Shown: positions 8,788 through 16,677 of the stretch, piece after piece
Position numbering within the stretch: the stretch's first letter is position 1
Layout of the letters: the number at the start of each line of letters is the position of its first letter
NCBI GenBank assembly: GCA_022709905.1
Contig: JAKLHY010000027.1
Span: 26,899-90,898 of the forward strand
DNA: 64,000 bases
Source: Verrucomicrobiota bacterium
Lineage (GTDB): Bacteria > Verrucomicrobiota > Verrucomicrobiia > Limisphaerales > UBA1319
Direction: 5' to 3'
Notes under the pieces: generated by a model
Seen by the model: only the letters and a program-made list of their open reading frames with translations
Told to the model about the DNA's origin: nothing
Databases searched by the model: none
Position numbers and translations under genes: made by a program

Positions 8788-9601
8788 GCCGATTCCATGC
8801 CTTTTTAATGGCGAGGCATTCTGCCACGACTCGGTCCATTTGAGCGAGAGGAATCATGTTGGGCCCGTCGCTCAAGGCCCGGTCCGGATGGGGGTGGGTT
8901 TCCACAAAGAGACCGTCGGCCCCGGCGGCCATGGCGCATCGGGCCAGAAGCGGAGCGAATTCGCGCTGTCCACCCGATCGGGAGCCGCCGCCGCCCGGTA
9001 ACTGGACCGAATGCGTCGCGTCAAACACCACGGGGAATCCCAGCCGACCCAGAATCGGAAAGGCCCGCATGTCTGTCACCAGATTGTGATATCCGAAGGT
9101 GGTGCCGCGTTCGGTCAGGAGCAGCCGTTTTCCGCCGGCGGCTGTGGCTTTCCTGACGACCTCCGCCATGTCCTGTGGCGCCAGGAATTGCCCTTTCTTC
9201 AGGTTGATCACCCGCCCGGTTCGCACCGCCGCCGCAATGAGATCGGTTTGACGGCACAGAAACGCGGGGATCTGGAGCACATCGACCGCCTCGGCCACAC
9301 GGGCGGTTTGTTCCTCCGTATGGATATCGGTTAACACCGGGACGCCGATTTGATCCCGGATCCGGCTCAGAATGCGAAGCCCTTCCGTCAGCCCAGGTCC
9401 CCGAAAGGATTGGGCCGACGTCCGGTTGGCCTTGTCAAAGCTCGCCTTGAATACGTAGGGGATATCGTATCCCTCGCAGACCTTCCTCAAACGCTCGGCG
9501 ATCTTCAGGCAAAGCGCCTCGCTTTCGATTACGCACGGCCCGGCGATCAGAAAGAAACCGCCCTCGAGCCGCCTCCAGAGATCCCGTTGAGTCTCGAACA
9601 T
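8756..9601 (-). CDS. kdsA: 3-deoxy-8-phosphooctulonate synthase (KDO-8-P synthase)
   Basis: Condenses phosphoenolpyruvate with arabinose-5-phosphate to give KDO-8-phosphate. The 281-aa form starting at 9601 (MFETQRDLWRRLEGGFFLIAG) is chosen because GAGGG lies 5 bases before its ATG; an upstream ATG at 9661 would add 20 atypical residues. Family motifs are 'LIAGPCVIESE', 'FKASFDKANRTSAQSFRGPG', 'VLTDIHTEEQ', 'QIPAFLCRQTDL', 'NLKKGQFLAPQDM', 'LTERGTTFGYHNLV', 'FDATHSVQLPGG' and 'GLFVETHPHPDRALSDGPNM'. The Asn in 'NLKKGQF', where metal-dependent and metal-independent enzymes are compared, leaves the metal class open to a proper alignment. It heads the leftward kdsA-kdsC-lptCA-lptB cluster. Confidence 0.96.
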   Translation of the reverse strand: MFETQRDLWRRLEGGFFLIAGPCVIESEALCLKIAERLRKVCEGYDIPYVFKASFDKANRTSAQSFRGPGLTEGLRILSRIRDQIGVPVLTDIHTEEQTARVAEAVDVLQIPAFLCRQTDLIAAAVRTGRVINLKKGQFLAPQDMAEVVRKATAAGGKRLLLTERGTTFGYHNLVTDMRAFPILGRLGFPVVFDATHSVQLPGGGGSRSGGQREFAPLLARCAMAAGADGLFVETHPHPDRALSDGPNMIPLAQMDRVVAECLAIKKAWNRHGSKKRRKIA

Positions 9602-9976
9602 GCGTCCCTCATAACATCCATCCTTCCGGATGTAAATCGAGACGAACGGCAACAACAGCAATTCTGTCCATGAACCTCCACGCTTCGTTTAATTTGAGAT
9701 TTTGAGATTTCAATGCAGATGGCCTTGCCCAGCAGGAGGTTCATAGGCGCAACGACGAGCGGCCTCGGTCGAAAACTCCTTGGTGCTCTCGGTGCGCACT
9801 GTGGCAAAAACAGTCTCTTCTCATCCCAGATTTCATCGGCGATCCCGAGATGTCCCAACCTCCTCGAATGCCGCCCTGAAAACAACACAATGCGACCAAG
9901 TCGGATCCATGGTGTTCGAAGGTCCACCGGACCGTGAGAACGACGGAAGTCAAAAATGCAGTCGCGGCCAAGAGGA
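9602..9976. other. Intergenic stretch with repeat pieces, no gene seen
   Basis: These 375 bases hold no protein-like frame on either strand. They contain the left copy of a 22-base direct repeat (9656-9677, core ATTCTGTCCATGAACCT) whose other copy is at 11191-11212. A degenerate string at 9777-9802 (GGTGCTCTCGG..GCACTGTGG) resembles the repeat element seen again at 12626-12653. The leftward promoter of kdsA should lie here, but I cannot place it with confidence. Confidence 0.5.
9656..9677 (+). repeat. 22-bp direct repeat, left copy
   Basis: The core ATTCTGTCCATGAACCT preceded by CAGCA is repeated without mismatch at 11191-11212. The two copies bracket exactly one gene, the WD40 protein at 9977-11008. 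This could be the trace of an insertion or of recombination at a shared spacer repeat. Confidence 0.7.
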
Positions 9977-11008
9977 TTATTCTTTCTCCTGCAAGAGGGT
10001 CGTCACCGGTTGCCTCGTCGCAACGTCCCAGAGGATGACCTTGCGATCCCAGGCGGCTGATGCCAAGCGCTTCCCATCCGGGCTGAAGGCTAATCCAAAA
10101 CAGCGGTCCCTGTGTCCTTCGAGAACGGCAATGACCGTGCCGGTCGCTGGATCCCACAGCCTCACCTTTCCCCTGGCATCGCTCGACGCGAGTATTCGCC
10201 CGTCCGGTGAGAAAGTGGCGCTTTGGACCGACGCCAGATGTCCTGGCAAATCCTGAAGGAGCTTTCCTTGCTCCGCATTCCAGATCTTGAGTGAACGATC
10301 CCAGCTCCCGGTAACGAGGCTCTTGCCGTCGGGAGAAAAAGCGACCACTTCAGCGATCTGCCCATGATCGTTCGCATCCACAACGTAGGACTCAGCCAGG
10401 TTGGCACTATCCCAGACATGCATCTTTCCCGGCCAAGTTGCAGCGGCCAGCCTGCTTCCCTTCGGGGAAAAAGCGACGCACGTGATGCCTTCGCCAGACG
10501 TGTTGAGGGTCCTCTGAAGCTTTCCACTCACGGGATCCCAAAATTTGATGGTCTCGTCAAAGCCGCCCGTGACCAGTGTGCCATCGTTCGGCATGAAGGC
10601 CACCGAGTTTACCAGCTTCTCCTGTTTTGGCAGTTCGAGCGTTACCTCGGCGGTCTGAGGATCGAGAATCCGCGTGGCACCCGCATAATCGGCGATCGCC
10701 AGTCTTTTGCCCTCAGCGGAAAATGCGGCACAGCGAATGGTGGCGTCCTGGCGCCAAATCAGTTTCGGCTGCCGGTTCGCCACGTCCCAGAGAACCAGCT
10801 CCCCCGGTTCCTTTGGATTGTCCCAGCCAGCGGTAACCGCCAGCGTCTGGCCGTCCGGTGAGAACACCGCGGCCCAAAGCCGTGGCGAAGTGTCTCGTAG
10901 TTCCGGGGAGGTGCGATCAACCACCAACGCTTTGGGCGCCTCATCCGCCTGAGCGATGGCGAGGAGAACTGTGGGTGCGAGTCCGACGATCCTGAAAAGT
11001 ATGCTCAT
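9977..11008 (-). CDS. Exported WD40-repeat (beta-propeller) protein
   Basis: A 343-aa protein with an N-terminal signal peptide (MSILFRIVGLAPTVLLAIAQADE) and a single WD40 propeller. Seven blade signatures can be read: 'AVFSPDGQTLAVTAGW', 'AAFSAEGKRLAIADYAG', 'VAFMPNDGTLVTGGFDE', 'VAFSPKGSRLAAATWPG', 'VAFSPDGKSLVTGSWDR', 'ATFSPDGRILASSDARG' and 'LAFSPDGKRLASAAWDR', several followed by a [KRM].WD tail. The fold is a protein-interaction platform; no catalytic domain is present and no partner is obvious. The same 'FSPDGK' blade type forms the C-terminal half of the Ser/Thr kinase at 26029-29625. The gene is bracketed by direct repeats and may be mobile or recently duplicated. Function unknown. 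Confidence 0.85.
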   Translation of the reverse strand: MSILFRIVGLAPTVLLAIAQADEAPKALVVDRTSPELRDTSPRLWAAVFSPDGQTLAVTAGWDNPKEPGELVLWDVANRQPKLIWRQDATIRCAAFSAEGKRLAIADYAGATRILDPQTAEVTLELPKQEKLVNSVAFMPNDGTLVTGGFDETIKFWDPVSGKLQRTLNTSGEGITCVAFSPKGSRLAAATWPGKMHVWDSANLAESYVVDANDHGQIAEVVAFSPDGKSLVTGSWDRSLKIWNAEQGKLLQDLPGHLASVQSATFSPDGRILASSDARGKVRLWDPATGTVIAVLEGHRDRCFGLAFSPDGKRLASAAWDRKVILWDVATRQPVTTLLQEKE

Positions 11009-11190
11009 TGTTATCCCATGTATTGTTTTTTAAGTTTGATAATTCTCCCAACAAATCCTTGCGCAGAAATTCACCAACGAGCAGCGGGTTTGGACAGAAG
11101 TTCTTATTCGAAAGGGCAGCTGGGTGAGTGTCAGCCATTTCATAGTGTATAGTATTTTATCATACTCATAGAGTGTCAAATAAAATCTGC

Positions 11191-11212
11191 CAGCAATTCT
11201 GTCCATGAACCT
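11191..11212 (+). repeat. 22-bp direct repeat, right copy
   Basis: Perfect second copy of the repeat at 9656-9677. It lies upstream of the WD40 gene and leads into other repeat material (11235-11486). Confidence 0.7.
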
Positions 11213-11234
11213 TGTCCCTGATTTTACTCTTGAT

Positions 11235-11279
11235 CCTAATCGTAATCTGCTCGGAACGAGTCGATTAGGATTACGATTA
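11235..11279. repeat. Inverted repeat (TAATCGTAATC / GATTACGATTA)
   Basis: An 11-base perfect inverted repeat has arms at 11237-11247 and 11269-11279, with an overlapping CCTAATC/GATTAGG pair at 11235-11241 and 11263-11269. It could form a hairpin with a loop of about 21 bases. No T-tract follows on either strand, so it looks like a dispersed repeat rather than a terminator. Confidence 0.6.
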
Positions 11280-11345
11280 AGCGCTGAAGATTGGTTCATG
11301 GCTCCATGCGTGCCAAGCCATATTGCATCAAGGCTTTCCATGAAC

Positions 11346-11486
11346 TCTGTGGTGAAGTTCCCGGAGCCGAACAGGATGTTTAGCCAGAAGCTGCTTTTAG
11401 AAAAACAAGGGTTAACTGAAGCGCCAGGATTTTCTTTTAGGCCGAATTTCAGCGCTTGCGTGGTTCCGGAGCTGTTTGGCAAGGTG
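11346..11486 (+). repeat. 141-bp direct repeat, copy 1
   Basis: This stretch recurs at 12643-12783 with the same orientation and a constant offset of 1297 bases. I count four substitutions, all in the last 25 bases, so the copies are about 97 percent identical. It begins TCTGTGGTGAAGTTCCCGGA and ends with AAGGTG. Both strands have short open frames across it, but these look like by-products of the repeat. The two copies enclose the DUF5615/DUF433 pair and the integrase remnant. Confidence 0.9.
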
Positions 11487-11496
11487 TCTTAGGTGG

Positions 11497-11883
11497 TCAA
11501 ATCCAAGGAACCGATCGGAAAGCCTTAATCGGTAAACGCCGATAAACGATGCCATCACTGTGGAGGCGGGCAACAACACCCATCCGCTTGATCTGCGTGT
11601 CAAAGTTGGGGTGTTTCACAAACCTTCGGATATAGTCGGCCGACTGGTTGTCTGAGACGTCGAGCCAGATTAGGCTGTAAGCGGAGTGCGCCCAGTCGGC
11701 GCGGAAGAAGTGCTTATCCAGGCTGAAGAATGTGGGATGGCTCAGTCGCCGCAAGCTGACCAGAAGGTTTTCATCCAATGCGCCATAGGTTTCCACATCG
11801 ACACCGACGGAGCGGAAACGCACTCCCCACTTATGCAGCAACTGCTTCTGATCTTCGGGCAGATTTTCGTCGAGTATGAGCAT
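11497..11883 (-). CDS. DUF5615-type PIN-like protein, putative toxin
   Basis: A 128-aa protein starting MLILDENLPEDQKQLLHKWG. The opening 'LILDENLP' strand with an acidic DE pair is the hallmark of DUF5615 PIN-like proteins; further acidic and aromatic positions occur in 'GALDENLLVSLRRL', 'PTFFSLDKHFFRADW' and 'LIWLDVSDN'. PIN-like proteins paired with DUF433 are regarded as toxin-antitoxin-like modules with a probable RNase toxin; activity here is unproven. The start at 11883 is chosen because it gives the canonical N-terminus; an upstream ATG at 11904 would add MNHSGGS. It overlaps the end of the DUF433 gene by about 53 bases. Confidence 0.7.
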   Translation of the reverse strand: MLILDENLPEDQKQLLHKWGVRFRSVGVDVETYGALDENLLVSLRRLSHPTFFSLDKHFFRADWAHSAYSLIWLDVSDNQSADYIRRFVKHPNFDTQIKRMGVVARLHSDGIVYRRLPIKAFRSVPWI

Positions 11884-12142
11884 GGAACCCCCGGAATGGT
11901 TCATGTTTGATCACCACAGGCGACACGGCCACCGCTTCGGCGATTGCGGTCTTGCTGACCCGACCTTTCCAGACTTGCACAATCTCGTCCCAAGTCAAAC
12001 CGCGTTCCAGTTGCTCCAATACGACCCACACCAGGATGCGGGAACCTCTAAACGTCGGTTGCCCTCCGCAGATCCCGGGATGGGCCACGATGTGGAGCCC
12101 TAACTCCACCGGCTTGGCAAGTCCACTCTGCATCTTGCTCAT
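11831..12142 (-). CDS. DUF433 family protein, putative antitoxin
   Basis: A 103-aa product whose residues about 17-75 match DUF433: 'IVAHPGICGGQPTFRGSRILVWVVLEQL' followed by 'GLTWDEIVQVWKGRVSKTAIAEAVAV'. DUF433 proteins are small winged-helix-like partners of PIN-like DUF5615 toxins. The last roughly 25 residues (HAHTRRKSARRSEAVAA) are translated from DNA that also encodes the start of the downstream gene in another frame and look non-native. The original stop has probably been lost, so a shorter functional protein is likely. Confidence 0.65.
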   Translation of the reverse strand: MSKMQSGLAKPVELGLHIVAHPGICGGQPTFRGSRILVWVVLEQLERGLTWDEIVQVWKGRVSKTAIAEAVAVSPVVIKHEPFRGFHAHTRRKSARRSEAVAA

Positions 12143-12184
12143 AGGCTTTTAATGATGGCTCCAATCCAGGCGCAACGCAAGCCC

Positions 12185-12340
12185 TCAAGCCGAGGCCGTC
12201 GCCAGGGTGCGCGGGCTCTTGGCGTCCTTCACCTTCTCGTAATAGCTCAAATATCCCTGGGCGTATTCCGCGAATTTTGGTGCAAGCCGCAACGCGGGCA
12301 ATTCCTGGTCTTCACGGAGGTTCGAGCTCTTTTCGGTTTC
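12185..12340 (-). pseudogene. Tyrosine-recombinase (integrase) remnant
   Basis: Read leftward, a frame from about 12340 to a TGA at 12187-12185 gives 'SSNLREDQELPALRLAPK' then 'FAEYAQGYLSYYEKVKDAKS' and 'PRTLATASA'. The second part resembles the N-terminal core-binding (SAM-like) domain of phage-type integrases (F.eya..yl.yye.vkdak.prTL). It has no catalytic domain and no start codon, and its outer end runs into repeat DNA. It lies about 475 bases from the tRNA-Leu gene, a common integration target. The assignment rests on motif memory, not a search. Confidence 0.5.
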
Positions 12341-12642
12341 ACACCACCGAGAGCACAGAGTTCACAGAGAGTTCACAGCTTGAACCGTTCAAGGCCGTCT
12401 GTCAGCCATTGGAGGTCGAAGTTGTGCGGGAGCCGCAGTCAAGGCACACTCCCTGGAACTCGACCGGTATTGGATCGTCCAGCCGAAACGGAATGCCATT
12501 CAGGCGCAGTTCGTGAGCAATTCATTGTGGATACGCCGAACCAACACCCGCGGTTCGATAAAACGGTCTGTCTCAATCGCAAGATCCATAACTCGACCCA
12601 TGCACGGATCCTCTCGCGTTGCTGTCTCTGTGCTCTCGATGT
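12341..12642. other. Non-coding spacer with short repeats
   Basis: No convincing gene lies on either strand. It holds a 12-base inverted pair, GAGAGCACAGAG at 12349-12360 and CTCTGTGCTCTC at 12626-12637, typical of dispersed spacer repeats. The rest looks like eroded sequence between the integrase remnant and the 141-base repeat. Confidence 0.5.
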
Positions 12643-12783
12643 TCTGTGGTGAAGTTCCCGGAGCCGAACAGGATGTTTAGCCAGAAGCTGCTTTTAGAAA
12701 AACAAGGGTTAACTGAAGCGCCAGGATTTTCTTTTAGGCCGAATTTCAGCGCTTGCGTGGCTCCAGAGCTCTTTGGTAAGGTG
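12643..12783 (+). repeat. 141-bp direct repeat, copy 2
   Basis: Second copy of 11346-11486, ending 31 bases before the tRNA-Leu gene. Together the copies look like the ends of, or duplicated spacer around, an accessory insert of about 1.3 kb. Confidence 0.9.
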
Positions 12784-12814
12784 ACCTTAAGACTGGCACG
12801 AATCAGTTTTTCGG

Positions 12815-12901
12815 GCCGATGTGGCGGAATTGGCAGACGCGCTAGACTCAAAATCTGGTTCCCGTGAGGGAGTGGGGGTTCGATCCCCTCCATCGGCACC
12901 A
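12815..12901 (+). tRNA. tRNA-Leu (anticodon CAA)
   Basis: An 87-base class II tRNA. The acceptor arms GCCGATG (12815-12821) and CATCGGC (12891-12897) pair fully, discriminator A is 12898 and CCA is encoded at 12899-12901. The anticodon stem CTAGA/TCTGG encloses the loop CTCAAAA, so the anticodon is CAA (12849-12851), reading UUG. The long variable arm TTCCCGTGAGGGA confirms leucine, and GGGGGTTCGATCCCC is the T arm. It is the only tRNA I could recognise and is the likely old attachment target for the neighbouring integrase remnant. Confidence 0.97.
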
Positions 12902-13007
12902 ACATAAAAAAAGGCTTCAGCGGGCCGGAAGATCAGGCCCTTCATCGATCGAGTTCGGTCTCAGAAATCCCTCTTCTTCGGACCGCGGGTGATTGGAAAG
13001 TTGATCG

Positions 13008-14939
13008 CTACCAACCAGCGAATTCTTTGGCGGGTTTGGCGTGAATGACGAATCCGCCTGCTGCCTGGAGGGAGAGTTTGAACTTGCCGCTCTCGGGGAA
13101 TACCAGGCTGTCTTCGATGAGGCAGGACGATCGGTTTGCGCCATCGCGATAGACGGTGAATTTCTTTCCCGTTAGACCGAGGGAGGTGAGGTCGAGGTCG
13201 AGGACGCGGGGTTGGGTTTGGCAGTTGAGGCCCGCAATATAGCATTCGTCACCTTTTTTACGAGCTACAAGGACTGTGTCGCCGATGACCGATCCTGGTA
13301 GAATCCGGGTTTCATCCCAAGTAACGGGGACCGTGCGGATATAGTGGAGCAGTGGGCTGTCGAGGTAGGCCTCGGGATTATCGGGCCAGCAAAGAAACGG
13401 CGAACTGAACACGACGACCGACGCCATTTGGAACATAACAGTGGTGTTTTTTAGAAACCGGGGTTGGACGTAGCCGGGCAGAAAATCGCCATGGCCGACC
13501 GCCATCCGGGTGAAGGGTAGGGCGCCGTAGTGGGAGAGCGGCAACGAGGCCCACAGCACATATTCCTGTTCTCGAATACCCTCGCGGGTGATCTCGTTGG
13601 GCCAGGTCCGGGCCTCACCGGTGGGTTTGTTGGCGCCATGGAAATTCACCAGGAGCTGGTATTTGGCCGCGCGTCGAAGCAGGTCTTCGTAAGTCTCGAT
13701 GACAGTCTTGCTTTCGGAGTTGAAGAAATCGATTTTCACGCCTTTGACGCCGGCTTTATGGCAATTCCGGAACAGTTCTTCGCGGGCTTCGATGGTGGTC
13801 AGGCCCGGGCTATCTTCGCGGCCTTCGGGATAGGAGTGCCAGAGGACGATGCCTACGTTGCGTTCGGCGGCGTATTGGCAGAGCTCGGCAGCCCGGCCCC
13901 AGAGATCGCCGCCGTTCTTGAGCCAGCCCCAGCGTTCGCTTCGCCAGCCGGCATCGACCAGGAGATACTCACAACCTGTGGCCGCGCACAGGTCAACAAA
14001 CCATTTTTGCCGGTCCCACTGGGCGCCGTCGTTGCCGAAAACCATCCAGGTGCAGGGGGCTTTGCCGGGACGGATCCAGGAGGTGTTCATGCCCTGGGGG
14101 AAAAGTTGAGGATCGGGCGCCTCGCCGAGGGCGGGAATGACATCGCTGTTGACGAGTCCATTGAGATCGGAGCTCAGCACGATGACGCGCCAGGGAGAGA
14201 GAAGGGCGCCTTCGTGGGACCAGCCGTTGGGATCGTCTTCAAAGGCCGCGCGCAGCTTCGCGCCGCCTTGCGGCCGCAAGGTGAGTCCGCTGTATTTGTA
14301 GAGACTGGCCTCGGTCAGCAGGCCGAAGCCGCCATCGGGATAAAGGACGGTTGCCGGAGGTCCCAGATGGGTGGAGCGGGTTTTATTATCGATCTGTTCT
14401 TCGAGAGGGATTTGATCCGCCCGGCAGGCGTGGTATTCGCCTTCGTAGTCATCCGTGTCGGTCTGGAACCAGACGGTGGTGTCTTTGGGGAGTTGCCAGC
14501 ACGTCGATTCTCCCTGGACTCGGCGCATGCCGGTTCCTGGAACGCGATAGCGGAAGGCGACGCCGTCGTTGAACACCCGCGTTTCAAGGGTCCACTCGAG
14601 GCCGGCGGTGGCGGAACGGATGGGAATCTCAGTGGCCTGGCACAGGTTGGTGGCGCGGTTTTTATGGCCCCGCCACGGGAACACTTCGGAGATGGTCCGG
14701 GTTCGGGCTTGTCCCAGCTCGACGGCGGATCCAAGGTCGGCCTGATCGATCAAGACTCCGGCCCGGGCGCTGTGGAGTCGCGCATGTCCGTTTGCAGTCA
14801 CGGAATAGACCAAATGCCTGTCGGTGTCGGTGGACACCTGGAGGCGGATATGACCGTTGGGACTGGCGAGGTCGATTGTTGCCGCTGGGGTGGTGCAGAG
14901 CGCGGACAGGAACAGGAGGGGGACAAGGGCTTTTGACAT
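13008..14939 (-). CDS. Glycoside hydrolase family 97 (alpha-galactosidase/glucosidase type)
   Basis: A 643-aa secreted enzyme; the ATG at 14939 begins a signal peptide (MSKALVPLLFLSALCTTPAA). It shows the GH97 order: an N-terminal beta-sandwich ('IRLQVSTDTDRHLVYSVTANG'), a (beta/alpha)8 barrel starting near 'GMNTSWIRPGKAPCTWMVFG', and a C-terminal beta domain ('CYIAGLNCQTQPRVLDLDL'). The barrel motif 'GVKGVKIDFFNSESK' puts Asp404 at the place of the catalytic nucleophile of the retaining GH97 subgroup, which is typically alpha-galactosidase; inverting alpha-glucosidases use Glu residues elsewhere. The GH28-like gene ends 42 bases upstream on the same strand, so the two probably act together on plant or algal heteropolysaccharide. 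Confidence 0.9.
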   Translation of the reverse strand: MSKALVPLLFLSALCTTPAATIDLASPNGHIRLQVSTDTDRHLVYSVTANGHARLHSARAGVLIDQADLGSAVELGQARTRTISEVFPWRGHKNRATNLCQATEIPIRSATAGLEWTLETRVFNDGVAFRYRVPGTGMRRVQGESTCWQLPKDTTVWFQTDTDDYEGEYHACRADQIPLEEQIDNKTRSTHLGPPATVLYPDGGFGLLTEASLYKYSGLTLRPQGGAKLRAAFEDDPNGWSHEGALLSPWRVIVLSSDLNGLVNSDVIPALGEAPDPQLFPQGMNTSWIRPGKAPCTWMVFGNDGAQWDRQKWFVDLCAATGCEYLLVDAGWRSERWGWLKNGGDLWGRAAELCQYAAERNVGIVLWHSYPEGREDSPGLTTIEAREELFRNCHKAGVKGVKIDFFNSESKTVIETYEDLLRRAAKYQLLVNFHGANKPTGEARTWPNEITREGIREQEYVLWASLPLSHYGALPFTRMAVGHGDFLPGYVQPRFLKNTTVMFQMASVVVFSSPFLCWPDNPEAYLDSPLLHYIRTVPVTWDETRILPGSVIGDTVLVARKKGDECYIAGLNCQTQPRVLDLDLTSLGLTGKKFTVYRDGANRSSCLIEDSLVFPESGKFKLSLQAAGGFVIHAKPAKEFAGW

Positions 14940-14981
14940 GGTCTTTCTATGTGGGTTTGAAGTCTGGTCGTCAATGTCCAA

Positions 14982-16376
14982 TCACTCGATGAACTTCACG
15001 TTCTCGACGTGGGATCCGACCTTAAGATTTGGGGAATCGGGCTTCAGCATTTGTCCCAGGATTTTGACCTTTTCGAGGAACACATCCCGGACCTGGTGCT
15101 GGGGATCGGCGCCCTCGATTTGCATGGCGTATCCTCCGGGGGCGCCATAGACCTCGAGGTTCCTGAAATGCACGCCTCGAATGTGTCCCGGGACCTTGTT
15201 GTGCATATACTGGTTGACGACCGGTTTCAGGCGCGCGATTTCTCCCTGACCCTCGCCGTGCAGGCGGATGTTCTCAATCAAAACATCCTCGATCCGCATT
15301 TCCTCGCCCGGCTCCAGGAGGAAGGGGGTCATGGTATAATGGATGATGTCAAGGTTATGGAGCCGGATATTGCGCATGAAGGCGGCCCGGCTTTCGTGGC
15401 CGAGGAGGAAGATGCGCGCCCGATCGCACCAGAGCGTGCAATTTTCGACGACGATGTTTTCGACATTGTTATTGGGCGTTTTGAGGTCCAGGCCTTTCAT
15501 GGCGATGCAATCATCATCGCTGCGGATGAAGCAATCGGAGATAAACACGTCCTGGGAGTTGCAGGGATTGATGCCGTCGTCGTTCTGGACGCGCGAGCCG
15601 CACAGTTTCACATTGCGCACCACCACCTGGCGGCTGCTGCGGGGCACGATGGTCCAGTGGGAGGAACCGCGGATGGTGATGCCGTTGATCTCGACGTTGG
15701 TGCCGGTAATGCCGATCGTCACGTGATAGGGGCCTTTGCGCCATTCGTAGTCGGATCCATCCAGGATGCCGCGTCCCAGGATGCGAATGTTGGCGCCTTG
15801 GGCGTCGATGGCGCCTTTGACGATGGCGCCGCCGGCCAGGTAAACGGTTTGATTGTCGCCGACGGAGATTTTGCCTGCCGCATGGACGCCTGGCTTGAAG
15901 TAAATCACCCCGGGTGTTTCGGGATTGGGCGCGTTTTTTTCGAGGGGATTGGCGAACAGCAGCAAGGGGCTCTTCTTACCCTCGGGCTCGATGCTGATCT
16001 TGCGGGGTGAGCCCAGAGTCAAAGTGAGATTGTTGTCATCCTCCACTTTCAGTTGCACATCCGGATACTGTGGGCGGACGACGGTATTTCGCAGCGATCG
16101 TTTTGACTGGATCTTAACGGTGGTGGAACCTTCCATGTCAAAATTGGCGAAGGCATAGGGCCCGCCAAAGTCCCATTCCTTCCCGGCAAACGGCGGATCG
16201 AGCACCCGGGCCGCATAGGTATCCACGCTTTTTCCTTCAGCGGTTACCGTGTATTCAGTGGACAAGGTTTCCCCCGCGGGGGTGAGATAGGTGTGGACTG
16301 TCGCCAGAACGGGGCTGCAACTCGTCAGGAGAACTCCCAGAAAAATGGACACTCGGAGCGTGTTTTGAGCATGCAT
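14982..16376 (-). CDS. GH28-like pectin-type hydrolase (right-handed beta-helix)
   Basis: A 464-aa exported protein with a signal peptide ending near 'LLTSCSPVLA' (possibly a lipoprotein). The middle and C-terminal parts are a parallel beta-helix: 'TVYLAGGAIVKGAI', 'RILGRGILDGSDYEWRKGPY', 'VEINGITIRGSSHWTIVP', 'VVVRNVKLCGSRVQNDDGIN' and 'VFISDCFIRSDDDCIAMKG'. The acidic residues in NDDGIN and SDDDCIA correspond to the catalytic aspartates of polygalacturonases (GH28 NTDG and DD motifs). The usual G-H-G and R-I-K motifs are not clear, so the substrate may differ from polygalacturonan. It is followed 42 bases later by the GH97 gene. Confidence 0.8.
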   Translation of the reverse strand: MHAQNTLRVSIFLGVLLTSCSPVLATVHTYLTPAGETLSTEYTVTAEGKSVDTYAARVLDPPFAGKEWDFGGPYAFANFDMEGSTTVKIQSKRSLRNTVVRPQYPDVQLKVEDDNNLTLTLGSPRKISIEPEGKKSPLLLFANPLEKNAPNPETPGVIYFKPGVHAAGKISVGDNQTVYLAGGAIVKGAIDAQGANIRILGRGILDGSDYEWRKGPYHVTIGITGTNVEINGITIRGSSHWTIVPRSSRQVVVRNVKLCGSRVQNDDGINPCNSQDVFISDCFIRSDDDCIAMKGLDLKTPNNNVENIVVENCTLWCDRARIFLLGHESRAAFMRNIRLHNLDIIHYTMTPFLLEPGEEMRIEDVLIENIRLHGEGQGEIARLKPVVNQYMHNKVPGHIRGVHFRNLEVYGAPGGYAMQIEGADPQHQVRDVFLEKVKILGQMLKPDSPNLKVGSHVENVKFIE

Positions 16377-16677
16377 GATGTCTTGACTCTCTCAGACTTC
16401 TGGAATTTTTCAAGCCGTCTAACGAGGCCTCAGATCCTGGAAGCCTGGAAAGGTTGAGTTGGTGATCCCTGAATGCCAAATTACCCTCGGGAAAAATCCC
16501 TGGCCGCGGCACTCCTCGCAACTTTCAAACAGGCTCCAAGTAATCAGTGCAACCCAAAACCGTTTGCGGCATTATAGAGATGAAGAGCAATCGACACTCT
16601 AACGAACTTGATCTGTGCATAACAAATTCGTGAGTTCAGGGACTCTAACGTTGGATTTGATATCCCAAGGCGAGGGA

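Noticed and set aside
11205..11492. Short rightward frame over the 141-bp repeat (and its copy at 12619-12867)
   Set aside because: The shared protein part is only the repeat itself, and the second frame runs into the tRNA gene.
12152..12652. Rightward open frame of 166 codons
   Set aside because: Its sequence has no protein-like character; the leftward strand carries the integrase fragment and repeats.
13530..14936. Long rightward open frame (468 codons) across the GH97 gene
   Set aside because: It is antisense to a gene with clear GH97 motifs and has a Gly/Phe/Ala-rich composition typical of mirrored GC-rich coding DNA.
15009..16010. Rightward open frame across the GH28-like gene
   Set aside because: Antisense shadow of a gene with recognisable motifs; no family signature.
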